A stretch of DNA of 64,000 nt, taken from Sapria himalayana. Its lineage: Eukaryota > Streptophyta > Magnoliopsida > Malpighiales > Rafflesiaceae. Shown in pieces: positions 37,166 to 49,599 of the stretch; position 1 is the first letter of the stretch; every line of letters begins with the position of its first letter. The stretch spans positions 2,980,898 to 3,044,897 of the forward strand of contig JAREIK010001718.1 in the NCBI GenBank assembly GCA_029783825.1, given 5' to 3'. A program made the position numbers and the translations under genes. The notes under the pieces were generated by a model, which ran no database searches, was not told where the DNA came from, and was given only the letters and a program-made list of their open reading frames with translations.

Positions 37166-39027
37166 ATGAGCAACTGCGGGTCATTAGGAATTCAACATAA
37201 TGGTGGTGGTGTTAATAGACCAATCCTGTCTTTTAAAACGCCTTCTCGTTCTAAGCCTGCAAAGGTGATGAAAGAGATGGATAAAGTTTTCCATTGGATA
37301 TGTAAATTTACTGGTCGAAAAAAGGTCGGAATGCTGCTTCTCTGCATCATCTCTGCGGCAGTTTTCTGTTGGGTTTTATACGTGGGAAAAGGTGTGGTCC
37401 ATCTATTCATCTATTTTCTCATTGTTAGATTCATAAATCGTGATTATGTTGTGTTCTAAGACCTGCTTCTTTGTCCCCCCAACCTGGAATCTGGATCCTA
37501 GTTATCTGTTGCTCATCGTAGACCACTCATGCGTACTGAAAATTAATTTTCATCGTTGATTTCACTTACTGTTCGAATCTAAAATACATATTTAGTGGTT
37601 TAGTTACGGCAGATTGCACCACTCGAAGATGATTTTAGCGATTTGTTTAGGTGAATTTCATTGCTCAGATGGAATTTAACATGTACTTTATGCGCTAATT
37701 CTTCTTGGAATCCCATTAAGTACAGTTCTCCTCTTAATCTATCCATTTTTTTTTAGTTTGTGCTTACTATCGAGTATCAATGTATGTGTTTGATCTTCTT
37801 TCTAGGTGAAGATGTACAACAAGGTGATCATGTTCCAAACATTAGTATCAACAAAACTATGCCTTTTATTAGTTCCAATAACAAGGTTTCGTTTCTCAAG
37901 CATACATTTGAAAATGTCATGCTGTCACCTCCTGCATATTTCTTGGGGTATGCTCTTCCTTCAGGACATCCTTGTAATAGTTTTATACTTCCCCCACCTC
38001 CAGTAGATAGAAAAAGAACTGGACCACGTCGTAAGCATATCTTCTTTTGAAGATACTTTTTGTCATTTATTTCAGTTTCTAGCAAATTCCACCAGACATA
38101 ACATACATAAGTTAGTATTTACTGATTGTTTCTTTCTTCTTACTCCTGTTCACAGCATGTCCGGTATGCTATCTTCCTGTACAAGAAGCTATTGCATATA
38201 TGCCAAAGTTTTCTTCATTTTCTCCTGTGCTCAAAAATTTGTCATATGTCTTTGAGAATCCAATAAGTAGAGATGAGGATTTGGAGGCTCAGATTTTGGT
38301 GGATATCCTACTCTTGAATGGAGAAATGAATCATATAATATTAAAGAGTCAATGAATGTGTATTGTGGGTAAGCTCTATTTTTTTGTTTGTTGTTTCCAT
38401 CATGTAGAATTAGTTGGATATATTTGTGTTTTTATTTGTTTTATGTGAATGAACATCTATCAGATTTGTTCGAGGAAGAAGGCCAGGCCAGAATACAGGG
38501 TTTGATATGGATGAAACTGACTTGTCTGCAATGGAGCAATGCCAAGGAATAGTTGTTGCATCAGCAATTTTTGGTACGTCTCTGGGATGCTATTGATTCT
38601 ATCTTTTTTTTGCTGTATATCTATTTGATAAATCTTACTTTTAAAATTTTTTTAGGTGCTTTCGATAACATACAGCAGCCACGCAATATCAGTGATTTTT
38701 CCAAGAAGACAATCTGTTTTTTCATGTTTGTGGATCAAGAAACTGAAGCATATTTGAAGAGGAATAGTGGATTGGATGGCCGTAGGAAGATTGGCTTGTG
38801 GAGAATAGTTGTGGTGCGTAATCTTCCTTACACAGATGGGAGACGCAATGGGAAGGTAACAATTTCTATGTTTTTTACAGTAATTTTTAATGTGTCACTG
38901 TAGCAATGGTTTGCATATTACAGGTTCCAAAACTGCTGGCACATAGGATATTTCCTAATGCCCGCTTTTCTCTATGGATTGATGGGAAACTTGAGCTTCT
39001 AGTTGATCCATATCAGATTCTAGAAAG
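37166..39027 (+). CDS. TOD1/MUCI70-family (DUF616) glycosyltransferase-like protein, 5' six exons, frame broken in exon 3
   Basis: Golgi type II membrane protein of the plant family that includes MUCI70 (mucilage pectin) and TOD1. A glycosyltransferase role is family knowledge. Exons: 37166-37391, 37806-38030, 38156-38368, 38464-38573, 38656-38855, 38924-39027, each bordered by GT-AG with matching phases. Exon 1 gives a basic N-terminus and a membrane anchor (about residues 52-72, VGMLLLCIISAAVFCWVLYV). Exon 2 is the stem. Exons 3-6 carry CPVCYLPVQEAIAYMP, YPTLEWRNESYNIKESMNVY, DMDETDLSAMEQCQGIVVAS, FFMFVDQETEAYL, RIFPNARFSLWIDGKLELLV. Exon 3 is one base short near 38290: the first half is in one frame, the second half (from FGGYPTL) in another. 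Later exons are not found before the window end, so about 360 codons are visible. Confidence 0.88.
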
Positions 39028-39912
39028 GTATTCGAAATTTATTTCCAACTACATGAATGTAACTTATTAGTTACTTTTTTTCATATGTGAACTTTGGAGC
39101 AATATTGAGATGCAAGTGCAAACTCATTAAGTATAGAATATTAAATAAAAATATTAAAAAATATCTAGATCTGTCACATCTATAGAACATAAAATAAAAA
39201 AAAAAGATAATTTGGGTGATTTGAATATGTAAAAAGTAGATTATATGCAGTTCCAACTAAATAATATTTAAATTAATAAATTAATGAATGACAATAAATG
39301 GTAGTTCATTAAAAATTTGGATGAAAGAAATAAAAAAACATATATCAATTGAATCTGTATTAGAGTTTTTGGGAAGATCATATTGTTTTAAGGAGTACAT
39401 TATAAATGATCAATTCATTTGTATGAAAGGTTTTTCATAGGGCATGTTGCCATGGATTATTGATATGTGTTTTTCTCACTTTTTTCATCTACAGTGGCTA
39501 GTGTCATCAAGCCATTATATTTGAATGGTAGTGTAGTGCATTGCACATTTCCTGGGTTCATCCATAATTAATGAAATTTAGAGTTAAATTTTTAACTATT
39601 TAGTTGCATGAAAATAAAAAGATCAAAAAAAAAATTATACTTGAATGATATTGTTGTAATTTTATAATTTTATGTTTATTTTTCTTTTTAGTTATTGATT
39701 AATGTCTTTTGATAGGAGTATCCAATATGTTAATCTAATTATTTTTAGTTATTATTTAAGGATAATATTTGTATTGAATTATTATGGAGTGTTATTTATA
39801 TTATTCATTTGTGCTTGGATTTCTATATGGTATTATAGTGAGGTCAGTGAGAATTAAATCTTAAATTTGAATTGTAAACCCTAAGAGGAAGAGGTGTGTT
39901 TACTATGCGTCA
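39028..39912 (+). other. Intron or 3' flank of the TOD1/MUCI70-family gene
   Basis: Starts with a good 5' splice site (GTATTC) in the phase exon 6 requires (split after the second base of an arginine codon). The rest is AT-rich with no exon-like frame. I looked for the conserved C-terminal blocks of the family and did not see them here or further right. Confidence 0.5.
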
Positions 39913-39920
39913 ACCTCTTC

Positions 39921-40277
39921 TAGAGGTGTCAAACGGGACATGCTGGGCGGGCCCGACCCATTTTTTTCAGGCCCGACTATGTTTTCATGTTGGGCTATAC
40001 ACGAAATAGTTACTATACTGTGCTGTGCCTGGCCCGGGATAGTTTTGTGGAGTTCAGCCTGGCATGGGCCCGCATAACGATTAAAAATAGGGTTTCGGCA
40101 CAGTATCGTGCTGGGCCAGGCAAGGCATGAGGCCCGGTTGGCCTCGGTATGGAACGACACTGATCGTGCCGTGGTCGGGCACGGCATGAGCATGGGCACG
40201 GGCTGGCCCAGACACGGCCGAATCGTGCTATGCCTCAGTGCCGGGCCTGGCCGACTCCCGCCCGGTTGACACCTTTA
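39921..40277. mobile_element. Non-autonomous hAT element, 357 bp
   Basis: Begins TAGAGGTGTCAAACGGGAC and ends CCCGGTTGACACCTTTA, the terminal repeat of the copy A/B family. It is flanked by ACCTCTTC (39913-39920) and ACCTCTAC (40278-40285), a 7/8 target duplication. It is filled with GGCACGG/GGCCCGG words and has no transposase. It lies in the presumed intron of the host gene. Confidence 0.85.
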
Positions 40278-40794
40278 ACCTCTACTTGTCGTGGTCATGC
40301 GAGAAGCCGAGAACCTTGGTTCCACAAAAAAATAATGAAGCACGCTGATGCATGGTGGTTATGTGAGAAGATGTTATGGTTGCATGGTGTTTGGTAATGA
40401 TGCATAGGGAACGCATAATGGATCTCAACATAATAGTGTTATTTTTTATTTTATCAAATTGGAGTTTGGGAACCTTAATTTTAGTATTTTTGGAATAATT
40501 ATGGTTTTGGTTTATATCTCTTGATGAGAGTATTCAACCTATATGTTATTTCAATCATTTTATCAATTTTATAAGAGTACTTTTTGTATTGAGTTATTAT
40601 GAGTATTATTTTTATGAAAATTTGTGTTATGATACACCAAATATAAAATAATTAAATTCTTTTTTTAAAATAATTGTATCTTGGTGTAATAAAAATTGAA
40701 AATTTGATTTTGTTCCCAACAAAAATATTAGTTCAAAAACATAATAAAAAATTAATTAAGACATTAACTATTGCGTTAATAGTAAACAATCATC

Positions 40795-40868
40795 CATCTG
40801 GGATTCGAACCTACATGCTTGACATTGTAAAAGCACTCCTCTTACCACTTAGCTACACAAAGAAAATC
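40795..40868 (-). other. tRNA-like relic (possible SINE head)
   Basis: The minus strand reads GTGTAGCTAAGTGGTAAGAG (A-box-like) and TAGGTTCGAATCCCA (perfect B box) at tRNA spacing. The anticodon arm does not pair well and the acceptor stem is not evident, so it is probably a tRNA-derived repeat, not a working tRNA. Confidence 0.5.
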
Positions 40869-40976
40869 TATTAATTTTCAAAAATATTTGTATATATATA
40901 AACATATTCTATGTATTTGTAGATATTTAAACATAAATATATATATATAAATATGTATACATAAACACATATAAAT

Positions 40977-43900
40977 CAAGGTATTCAAAGGCGTTTTCCA
41001 GGCGCGCCTTGATGCGCGCCTCAGGGCGAGGCGTGGGAAAAATGCCTTGAGGCGTCGGAAGAAAAGCGTAACATTATGAATCACTTTTCCAGTTTGAATC
41101 GATCGACCTTTGCGACGTTGACAACCAGTTTGAATCACTTCTCCAGCGGCGATCTCGTCTCGGCTCCATCTTCAGGTATGTCTTCTCTCCCGATTTCTCC
41201 TTCTTCATCTCGATTTGTGTCGTCGACCTCCCGATCTGTATCGTCTCCCCCTGCAAATCTCGATTCCTCCCCCCCTCGGCGACCTCCCGATCCTCCCCCT
41301 TCGAAATTCCGATCCCGACAACCTCCCGTGCCCCATTTCCCCCTCTGAAATTCCACCCACCCGGTGACCTCCCAATTCTCTCCGGCCCCACCCCCCCCTC
41401 TCCCCCGTGCGAGCTGCTCCCGATTCCCCCCTCCCACATTTCTTTTTTTTGTTAAATAATTTAAAAGAGATTCATCCAATCTCTTTTCTTCTTAATTTTT
41501 TTTTTATTTAAGGTAATTGGAGCTTCAGCTTTTAAGTTTATCATCTTTTTAAAAAAAAAAATTCAAACAGCCTTAAACATCCTTTCGATTTTTTTTTAAA
41601 TTCCTCTAAACAAATATTGACTTTTTAAAATTTAAACCAATTAAATTCTTAATTTCATTTTTAAATTCCTTTCAATTATGTATTGTTATTATTTTTTAGT
41701 CAATTATATTGTTATATAGAAATGTGAATATTATTATTGGTATTTTTTTTAGAATGAGTTCCTCCAATTCAAAAAATTCAAGAAGAGATTTTGTCTGGAA
41801 ATATGTTATTAAAATTTCTAGGGAGCAATATTTGAGATGTAAATTTTGCAATCAAAGATGTACGGGAGGGGTGAACAGACTCAAGCATTACTTAGCCGGA
41901 ACTCATCATGGTACGAAACCATGTCCCAAAATTAGTGAAAATGTTAGATTGGAATGCAAAGAAGCATTGGCCAATTTTAAGGATCAAAAAATTAAAAGAA
42001 ATAAATTGCTTCAAGAAATTGGTATGGGTCCAACTTCAATGCCTGAGAGTGCTTTGTCCAAAACAATAGGTGCCTTAAGGAGAGAAAGTGGAAGTGAGAG
42101 TGGGAGTGGGGAACCTATTCCTAGGGGATTCATGAATCAATTTACCACTTCACAACCTCATCAAAGTACTTTGAATTCAAGGTGGAAGCAAGAAGAAAGG
42201 AAGAAAGTGTGTAAAAAAATTGGTAGATTTATGTATTCAATAGGTCTTCCATTCAACACTGTGAATAATCCTTATTAGATTCCTATGATGGATGCAGTTA
42301 TAAATTTTGGGCCCGGGTTTAAGCCTCCATCTATGCACGAATTGAGGACTATGGATTCTTAAAGAAGAGGTGAATGACCTAAGTATCATTATGAAAGATC
42401 ACAAAAAATCTTGGAAACAATATGGATGTTCAATTATGTCTGATGGTTGGACAGATAGAAAGAGTAGGTGTCTTATCAATTTTTTGGTGAATAGTCCTGC
42501 TGGCACTTGGTTTATGAAATCAATTGATACTTCTGATACAATAAAAAATAGGGAATTGATGTTCAAATATCTTGATGACGTGGTTGAAGAAATTGGGGAG
42601 GAGAATGTTGTGCAAGTCATTACTGATAATGCCTCTAATTATGTAAATGCTGGAATGAGGCTTATGGAAAAAAGGAGAAAATTGTGGTGGACTCCTTGTG
42701 CTGCACATTGTATTGATTTGATGTTGGAGGATATTGGAAAGGTAAATATTCATGCAACTACACTTGTTCGGGCTAGGCAAGTAGTGAAGTTCATATATGG
42801 GCATACTTGGGTTTTTAGCTTGATGAGAACATTTACAAAAAATCATGAACTTCTTCGTCCAGCAATTACACGGTTTGCTACTTCATTTCTTACTCTCCAA
42901 AGTCTTTATAAGCAAAAGCAAGCTCTTATAGCAATATTTTTCTCAGAAAAATAGTGTTCAAGCAAATGGGCTAAAAAGGTAGAAGGTGTGAAAGCTCGAA
43001 GTACAGTGTTGTTTGATCCAAATTTTTGGTCTCATGTTGCTTTTTGCATAAAGACTACTGTTTCATTAGTTAGTGTCTTGAGAGAGGTTGATTCAGAGGA
43101 AAGACCAGTCATGGGTTATATTTATGAGCTGATGGATTCGGCTAAGGAGAAGATTGCATTTAATTGTGGGGGAGTGGAGAGAAAATATGGCCCAATTTGG
43201 AGGAAAATTGATGCAAGATGGACTCCGCAACTTCATCGATCTTTACATGCAGCAGGTTACTATCTTAATCCTCAATTGTGGTATGGGGATAAGTTCTCTA
43301 ATGTTGATGAGGTGAGGAAGGGATTATTTGAATGCATGGATAGGATGTTTGATTATCAAGAACGTTTAAAAGCTGACATTCAATTGGACTCATTTGATCA
43401 AGCAATGGGTGAATTTGGGAGTCGTATTGCAATTGATTCTAGAATATTAAGAAGTCCTACAAGTTGGTGGATGCGTTTTGGGGGTTCAACACTAGAGTTG
43501 CAAAAATTTGCTATTCGAGTCCTTAGCCTTACTTGTAGTGCTTCGGGATGTGAAAGAAATTGGAGTACGTTTGAATAGGTAATATTTTTATTTTTGTAAA
43601 CTTTTATACATATATTTCTATTTCAATATTAGAGAACTTTATTTCATTTTAACATATAAATTTTTTTATTTTATTATTTGTAGATACATACAAAAAAAAG
43701 AAATATACTTGAACATCAAAGGATGAATGCTCTAGTGTATGTATGGTACAACACTAGATTGAGAGAACGAAGTCTACAAAGGAAGCAAAATGTTGATCTG
43801 ATTTTGATAGAGGAGATTGATTCGGATGATGAATGAATTGTGGAGAAAGAAGATCTCCTCCTCCCCCTTGATCTTTGCTGGCTTCAAGATGATGAGTTAT

Positions 43901-44597
43901 TCAATGTTGATGCTATTAAAGTTGTGTCATCCAACTCCCAACAGACTCAAGCATCATCGGATCACATGATTTCTTCACATTCCTACAAAAGGAAACATAA
44001 CAAAGTACCAAGTAAGTACTCAAAAATTAAAGTCATAAATTTGATTAAATTTAATAAAAAAACTTATAATATTTACATCTCATTAATAATTTATACTAGG
44101 TACAAGTGGATGCAAAGGCAAAGAGAAAGAATTCAATTTGACACCAATTGATGAAGATGAAGATTTACATGAAATGGGGTTACATGATAGTGAACATTTT
44201 CCTACTTTTGATACATTGGATGAGGATGATGATGACCTTGGAGAGGAGGATTTAAATTGAAATAATTTACTCTACTTCTTATTTCATGACTTGGTTATGT
44301 CTTTTTGTTAAAGTTTGAAGCTATTACTATAGTTGAATCCATTTTATATTTCATGACTTTATTATGGTTTTTTGTGAAAATAGTGAACTAGTATGCCTTT
44401 TTTAAAATAATCCTAATGAATTATTTTCATGTTTTTATTTATGCTATTTTATTTTATTTTATTTTATATATTTTAAAATATTAATTAATTATATATTGTG
44501 AGGTTAAAAAAGGTTATGCCTCAACACCTCGAGGCTTACGCTTCGTCTCACAAATATAAAAATGCCTCGCATTACGCTTTCACCTTTTAAAACTTTG
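40977..44597 (+). mobile_element. Autonomous-type hAT transposon (BED/DUF659 class), nearly intact
   Basis: This 3,621-bp element has imperfect inverted ends (left CAAGGTATTCAAAGGCG, right reverse complement CAAAGTTTTAAAAGGTG) and an exact 8-bp flanking duplication ATATAAAT (40969-40976, 44598-44605). The duplication sits in AT-rich DNA, so it is somewhat weaker evidence. The GC-rich GCGCGCC/GGCGAGGCG words at both ends are typical of this hAT group. It holds a spliced transposase gene and is unrelated in its ends to the TAGAGGTGTCAA family. Confidence 0.88.
41754..44260 (+). pseudogene. hAT transposase (BED, DUF659, hAT dimerisation), lightly damaged, three coding segments
   Basis: Domains in order: BED finger (LRCKFCNQRCTGGVNRLKHY then H, about 41835-41910); DUF659 (YGCSIMSDGWTDRKSRCLIN, then FKYLDDVVEEIGEENVVQVI and DNASNYVNAG, 42410-42660, with the AAHCIDLMLEDIG block after); C-terminal dimerisation (SPTSWWMRFGGSTLELQKFA, TCSASGCERNWSTFE, 43450-43575). 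An intron (43579-43682, GTAATA...TTGTAG) leads to IHTKKRNILEHQRMNALVYV; a second intron (44011-44098) leads to an acidic tail ending at TGA 44260. Damage: TAG near 42277, a one-base insertion near 42354, TAG near 42952, TAG at 43576, TGA near 43837 (a tryptophan site in relatives). Otherwise it is collinear with intact family members. Confidence 0.9.
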
Positions 44598-44679
44598 ATA
44601 TAAATATATATAAACATAAATATATATATATATAAATTTATGTTTATATATGTTTATGTTTATATATTTATTGGTTATC

Positions 44680-44722
44680 AATATATATATATATATATGT
44701 GTGTGTATGTGTGTGTGTGTTT
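44680..44722. repeat. (AT)n-(GT)n microsatellite
   Basis: An AT run followed by GTGTGTGTAT and GTGTGTGT. It is part of a wider ATAAATATATA tract that also borders the hAT target duplication. Confidence 0.85.
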
Positions 44723-45147
44723 AATAAATATTATGCAAATTTAGGATAGTTTGTCGGACAATAATATATGTGAACTTGATAAAAAAATTTTTAGAGAATG
44801 TATCACTATGTAGATTAATGTTTTTACAAATAACATATATGATGAAAATAGAATTTTTTCTAGCATTTTGTTTGAATTACTGTAATGTACAATGATACAT
44901 GTGAACAAAATATTATTGTGTAGTTTATATATCTAAGATTATCAATATTATATTATAATGATTTTTAACTTCAATTATTAATTTTATTTAAAATTTAAAA
45001 TATTTTATCACATAATTTGATAAGTTGACTTAAGAATCCAAAAATAAGTTTGTTGGATATACTCTTGAATTGAATATGCAAACTTTGGATTTTATGAGTT
45101 TAATAATATTAAGAGTGATAATAATGTGATAATTAAAATAATGAAGG

Positions 45148-45460
45148 AATAAGCTTTAAATATCAGTCATTTCAAGTACCTAGATTTTATATTAAGTAAA
45201 GATGAGGAGATTAAAAAGGATGTATCTCAAAAGATTAATATTAGATAAACTTAATGAAGAATTGTATTAGAGGTTCTTTTTCATTCAATTAATTTTAAAA
45301 AATTGTAAAAGAACTATAATACAAGTCATACTTTATGGAAGTAAATGTTAGAGAAGCATGATTATCAAATATCAATTATTTCAAGTATTTAGATGTCATA
45401 TTAAATAAAGGCAGTGAAATTAATGAAGATATATCTCATAAGATTAAGGTTTTAAAAAAA
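45148..45460 (+). pseudogene. RTE-type LINE reverse transcriptase C-terminal fragment, tandemly duplicated
   Basis: Reads NISHFKYLDFILSKDEEIKK then DVSQKIN, and further on VILYGSKC, the pattern FKYLGS-x-x-x-x-DGE-x-x-x-DV-x-x-RI and ML-YG-x-ECW from the end of RTE-clade LINE RT. The FKYLD block recurs about 210 bp later (NINYFKYLDVILNKGSEINE, near 45375-45440), so part of the fragment is duplicated. It has several stops and no other LINE domain nearby. Confidence 0.7.
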
Positions 45461-45874
45461 ATAAAAAATATTATTAAAAATATTTTTTTAATAAATTTTT
45501 TTTCAATAAATATGAAATAGAAATCTTTCATATTTATTTAATTTTAATTAAATTGCTCTTTTTTTTGATTTTTTTTCTTCTCCTTCTTTGCTCTGCATAT
45601 GCTATTTGTTATGGTGCTTATTTAGAAAAAGTCAAAAATGGTGGATTACTTTACATTTAAAGTTATTTCAAATGTCATTGACTCATTTGTTTAAAAAACT
45701 AGCTTTTAATTTAGAAAAAAATTTAATTAATAAATTTTTTAATTTAGAATTGTAAATAAAATTTAATATGATAATAATGATTTTAATAATAGAATTTTGG
45801 CATATTTATAGATAATAATGTTAACCCGATAAAAAAATGAGGTTAAAATTAGGTTTTATTTAATGACTTTGACT

Positions 45875-48800
45875 TAGAGGTATCAAGTGGGCCGGGCAGC
45901 TCAGCCCCAGCCCCAACTTGAGGTACGTCCTAACTGAGTTGTGTCTGTCCCGACACAACACTTTCCAGAATCATTCCTAGGCCCATGCTGGGTTGGCTCT
46001 CGGCATGGTTTGTGCCGTGTCGTGCTAAGCTCACCCAGGCCTTATGCTGTGCCGTGCTAAGCTCACCCAGGCTTTGTGCCGTGCCATTCTAAGCTCGCCC
46101 AGGCCTTGTGCCGTGCCATTCTAAGCTCACCCAGGCCTTGTGCCATGCCAGACACATCTTGGTTGCTTGGCCTGAAGGCATGGTTCATCGGCACGACCCG
46201 AACCATGTGTTCGTGTTTGATCAAATGGTTAAAAAAAATTCAAATGGAATGCATTTTAAGTCATTGGATTCAATCGCAATGGCTAGGGGCAGAAATCTGA
46301 TGTTTGTCAGGATTTTACCCCAAAAATAATTAAAAAAATAAAAAAAAATGATTTTTTTAAATTATTTTTTTGAAATCTATTTATATATCCCTTCATTCTC
46401 AAATATATATTACATTTTATCATTCTCTCTCTCTTTCGTATTGTCTCTCTTTCTCACTCTTTTTGGGACTCGGGTGTGGAATGCAGTGTAGACGATGGGT
46501 ATTGGACTATGCATATCGTCAAGCAAACATGATTTTATGTTTTATAAGTATTATTTTTAAAATTTTATTTAGTTTTTTATTTTTATTTTAGTTAATAGTT
46601 TAATATTAATTAATATTTAATTTTAAAAACATAATTTAGAATATAATTATTAAACTAATAAAAATAAAAAATGATAAATAGTAATTATAATGATGATAAC
46701 AAAATTTATATTAACATAAACATATAAAATGAGTTGCATGTGAAAATAAAGGCAATAATACACGTGACTATTGGGGAAGGGGCTTTTTCTTGAATTTATG
46801 TTCATTCGATCAAATTCTCATTTAGGTGCTTCAACTGTAGTATAGGTAAAAGGAGATGGTACGAAAAAATATTTTGTATAAGGTTCGAAATTGTGAATTA
46901 AGTTTAATATGGATAACAATATTTTTATGGAAAGGTTCGAAGCCGTTAAAATTTTATTTTCTTTTGTGATTTTGACTTAAATATCTAAAAAATAAAAATA
47001 TTAGGAGTGCTGATGAAGAATCGACACAATATAAATATTATAAAATAATATTTACCTCTAAGAGTTCATGTGGGACTAGGAATCTTAAGAGGTATGCTGA
47101 ACAATGCACCAAAAAATATGATATATTATATCATAGGAAAATTCAACTAAGTGATGGGGTCTTTGAGGTTGGATCCAGTTCAACCTTTATGTTGATTCCC
47201 TTCATTAACCACAATGAGTTAAGAGGGAATATATAATAAAACTAATCATCACGATGAGTATTTTGATGTGATTTTTCGAGGATTTAAGGGTAGTCAGTAT
47301 GATATAAATTTATTTTCAATCTGTATATTATAGGATTCTTAAGTCCACATCGATGAATAATAAACTAAAATACTATAATTTAAAAAAAGAAATAATAATT
47401 AATAAATTTAGGAAATATAGTGACATGGTATCCGTGATGTTTGATATCTGGACTAGTTACGGTGATGTATTTTATGAATGTCTCACCGACAACTATATAG
47501 ATTCTAAATGGATATAAAATAAAAAAATATTAGGATTCTTAGAAATTTTTCATTCTCATGAAAGTCTTTTCATTTATGAGTGCATGCTGATAATCTTTAA
47601 AGAATATAATATTAAAAATAAAATATATAGTATTATATTCAATAACATATTTAACAATGAAGTAGTTATTAATATATATATTAAGATTATTAGAGATGTG
47701 TCATTAGGAGATATTTTTCACATTAGATGCATGTATTACGTTATTAACCTCATAGTACAAGCAGGAATGAAGGTTGTTTGATAGTCATTAACCTCATAGG
47801 AGAAATTTTTTACTTTAGAAAATATATTTAACTCACTAAAATTTTTTTGTGCCTTACAGATAACATGAGTTAAAAGTCTCTGTTTACATGTGAGTCCATG
47901 GAAGAAATTTTAATCAGATGTGAGACATCATTGAAATTATATATATTTTATTTTGGAGTCATGTGTTGGATATAAACACGTAATATCTGATTTATTCAAT
48001 AGTAAGAGTGATGAACTTATTATTGATGACACTGACTTGACTATAAAAACTTTATTTTTGAAATTTCTAAAAATGTTTATGATTTGATGAATATGTGTTT
48101 GTCAGTTTATATACTCGTGATTTATATTACACTTAGATGTATATGCAACATTAGTTGCATATTTAGGAAGTTTAGAGATAGCCTGATATTTTGTAACATA
48201 GATCTGGAGATAGAAATCAATATTGGTATACAATTTTATCTTTTTATTGTCTACTTGTTTGCATGTATAATAAGGTTAATTAAGAAGGAATAGAAAATAT
48301 TTTGACATATATATATTCTTGTGCATGAATTATGAATAATAACTTGAATAGTTCATTCATGAGAAATTGACTGAGCTATTTACATATTACGTTACTAGGT
48401 ATGATGATAATAGTAGTCAGACTTTGAGTATGAACATGAATATTATATTCGGAGATGATGACTTCTCCATTCAGTTTCAAGAGGGAAATGATGAGGTGGA
48501 TCATCGAATATGAGCTAGCTGTTTCAATACTTAGATACCGATTACTGCTCATTCCTATGACATATTGATAACAAAAACCTTGATATTATATAATGTTAAA
48601 AATCATGAGTTTACATATTCAGTGCTGTTTAAGATGATATGAGATCTACTGATTTTTTTGATGTTGAGCATATCATTGAAGTCTATTTTTTTATTGCAAT
48701 GAATATGATTTCAGATAGAAAATTGAGATTGTGATCAGATATAGTTGAGACATTAGCATACATGAAGGATTAGAGAATTTGAGCTTGGACATCTAGGATC

Positions 48801-49569
48801 ATGCTGTAATTGCAACAAAAGTAGATGAGTTGGTGGCTAATAATGATTCATGGGACTTTGATGATGACTGAGCTTGTGCCCACTGCCTACGGCCTACCGC
48901 TCGTGATACCATCATATTTATATTTCATGTGTTTACGAGATTGATTATTTTTGTATTGTCTATTAATTTGTGTCATTCGAGTTTGTTGTTTTCATTATTA
49001 TTTTGTTCTTTCTTTATTCAGACACTTATAAAATTAATGTTTATGAGTTTAATTTTGTTGTATTGATTTTTATCTTTTGAGCTTGATTTTTTATTCATAC
49101 ATATATTATGTTATTTATTTAAGTCGTGAGTTGTGACTTGTAATTGTAATTTTATTTTTTTTGTTGTATTAATTTATTTTATTAATTAATTATTTAATTT
49201 AGTATTAAAATTTAAAATTTAAAAATATTTAAAGTTAGGGATATTTTGATTCTGATCAGGCCAAAACAGCACGTCCCAACACGTATTAGCAATCTCGACA
49301 TGACCCGGCACCACCCGACATGACCCGGCATGAAACCCACAAGGCCTGGCACAACTTGCCATGAAACCCACCAGGCTCGACATGAACTAGCTTGAATTTT
49401 GGCAAACTTGGGTTTGTTGGGTCATAGTCAGGCCTGCCCATTTTGAGTCGTGCCATACTAGGCACTATACGACTTCAGCACCGTACCATGCTAGGCATGA
49501 CATGGTGGCATGAGTGAGCCACCATAAAATGGTCCGTGCTGGCCCGACCCGATTTGTTTGACACTTCTA
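45875..49569 (+). mobile_element. Degenerate RICESLEEPER-type hAT, copy C
   Basis: Ends TAGAGGTATCAAGTGGGCC and GTTTGACACTTCTA match the family. The flanking 8-mers CTTTGACT (45867-45874) and TCTTGACT (49570-49577) agree at 6 of 8 positions. GC-rich subterminal DNA at each end (45880-46210 and 49250-49560) brackets an AT-rich transposase relic. At 3,695 bp it is close to copies A and B in size. Confidence 0.82.
46980..48870 (+). pseudogene. hAT transposase relic of copy C
   Basis: Aligns with copy A along its length: BED region with SSCGTRNLKRYAEQC-like sequence near 47060, the core at 47430-47770 (FHIRCMYYVINLIVQAGMKV in a 65-codon frame, 47584-47781), the DUF4413 counterpart near 48084-48290 (MMNMCLSVYI, RCICNISCIFRKF), and a decayed dimerisation block near 48640-48780. 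Many stops and frameshifts, with clear enrichment of A/T changes relative to copy A. Confidence 0.82.
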
Positions 49570-49599
49570 TCTTGACTTATTTGTTTGAAAAATTTAAAG

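Noticed and set aside
37192..37410. Minus-strand 72-codon frame opposite exon 1
   Set aside because: Shadow of the coding exon. The plus-strand frame carries the family match and splice sites.
39903..40199. 98-codon minus frame rich in cysteine and proline
   Set aside because: Lies wholly in the non-autonomous hAT element. The composition explains it.
40795..40868. Functional tRNA gene on the minus strand
   Set aside because: The B box is perfect, but acceptor and anticodon stems do not pair. Kept only as a tRNA-like relic.
41074..41479. Three open frames (up to 121 codons, glycine/arginine-rich on minus, serine/proline-rich on plus)
   Set aside because: They are in the GC-rich 5' untranslated end of the hAT at 40977 and are out of register with its transposase. 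No known domain.
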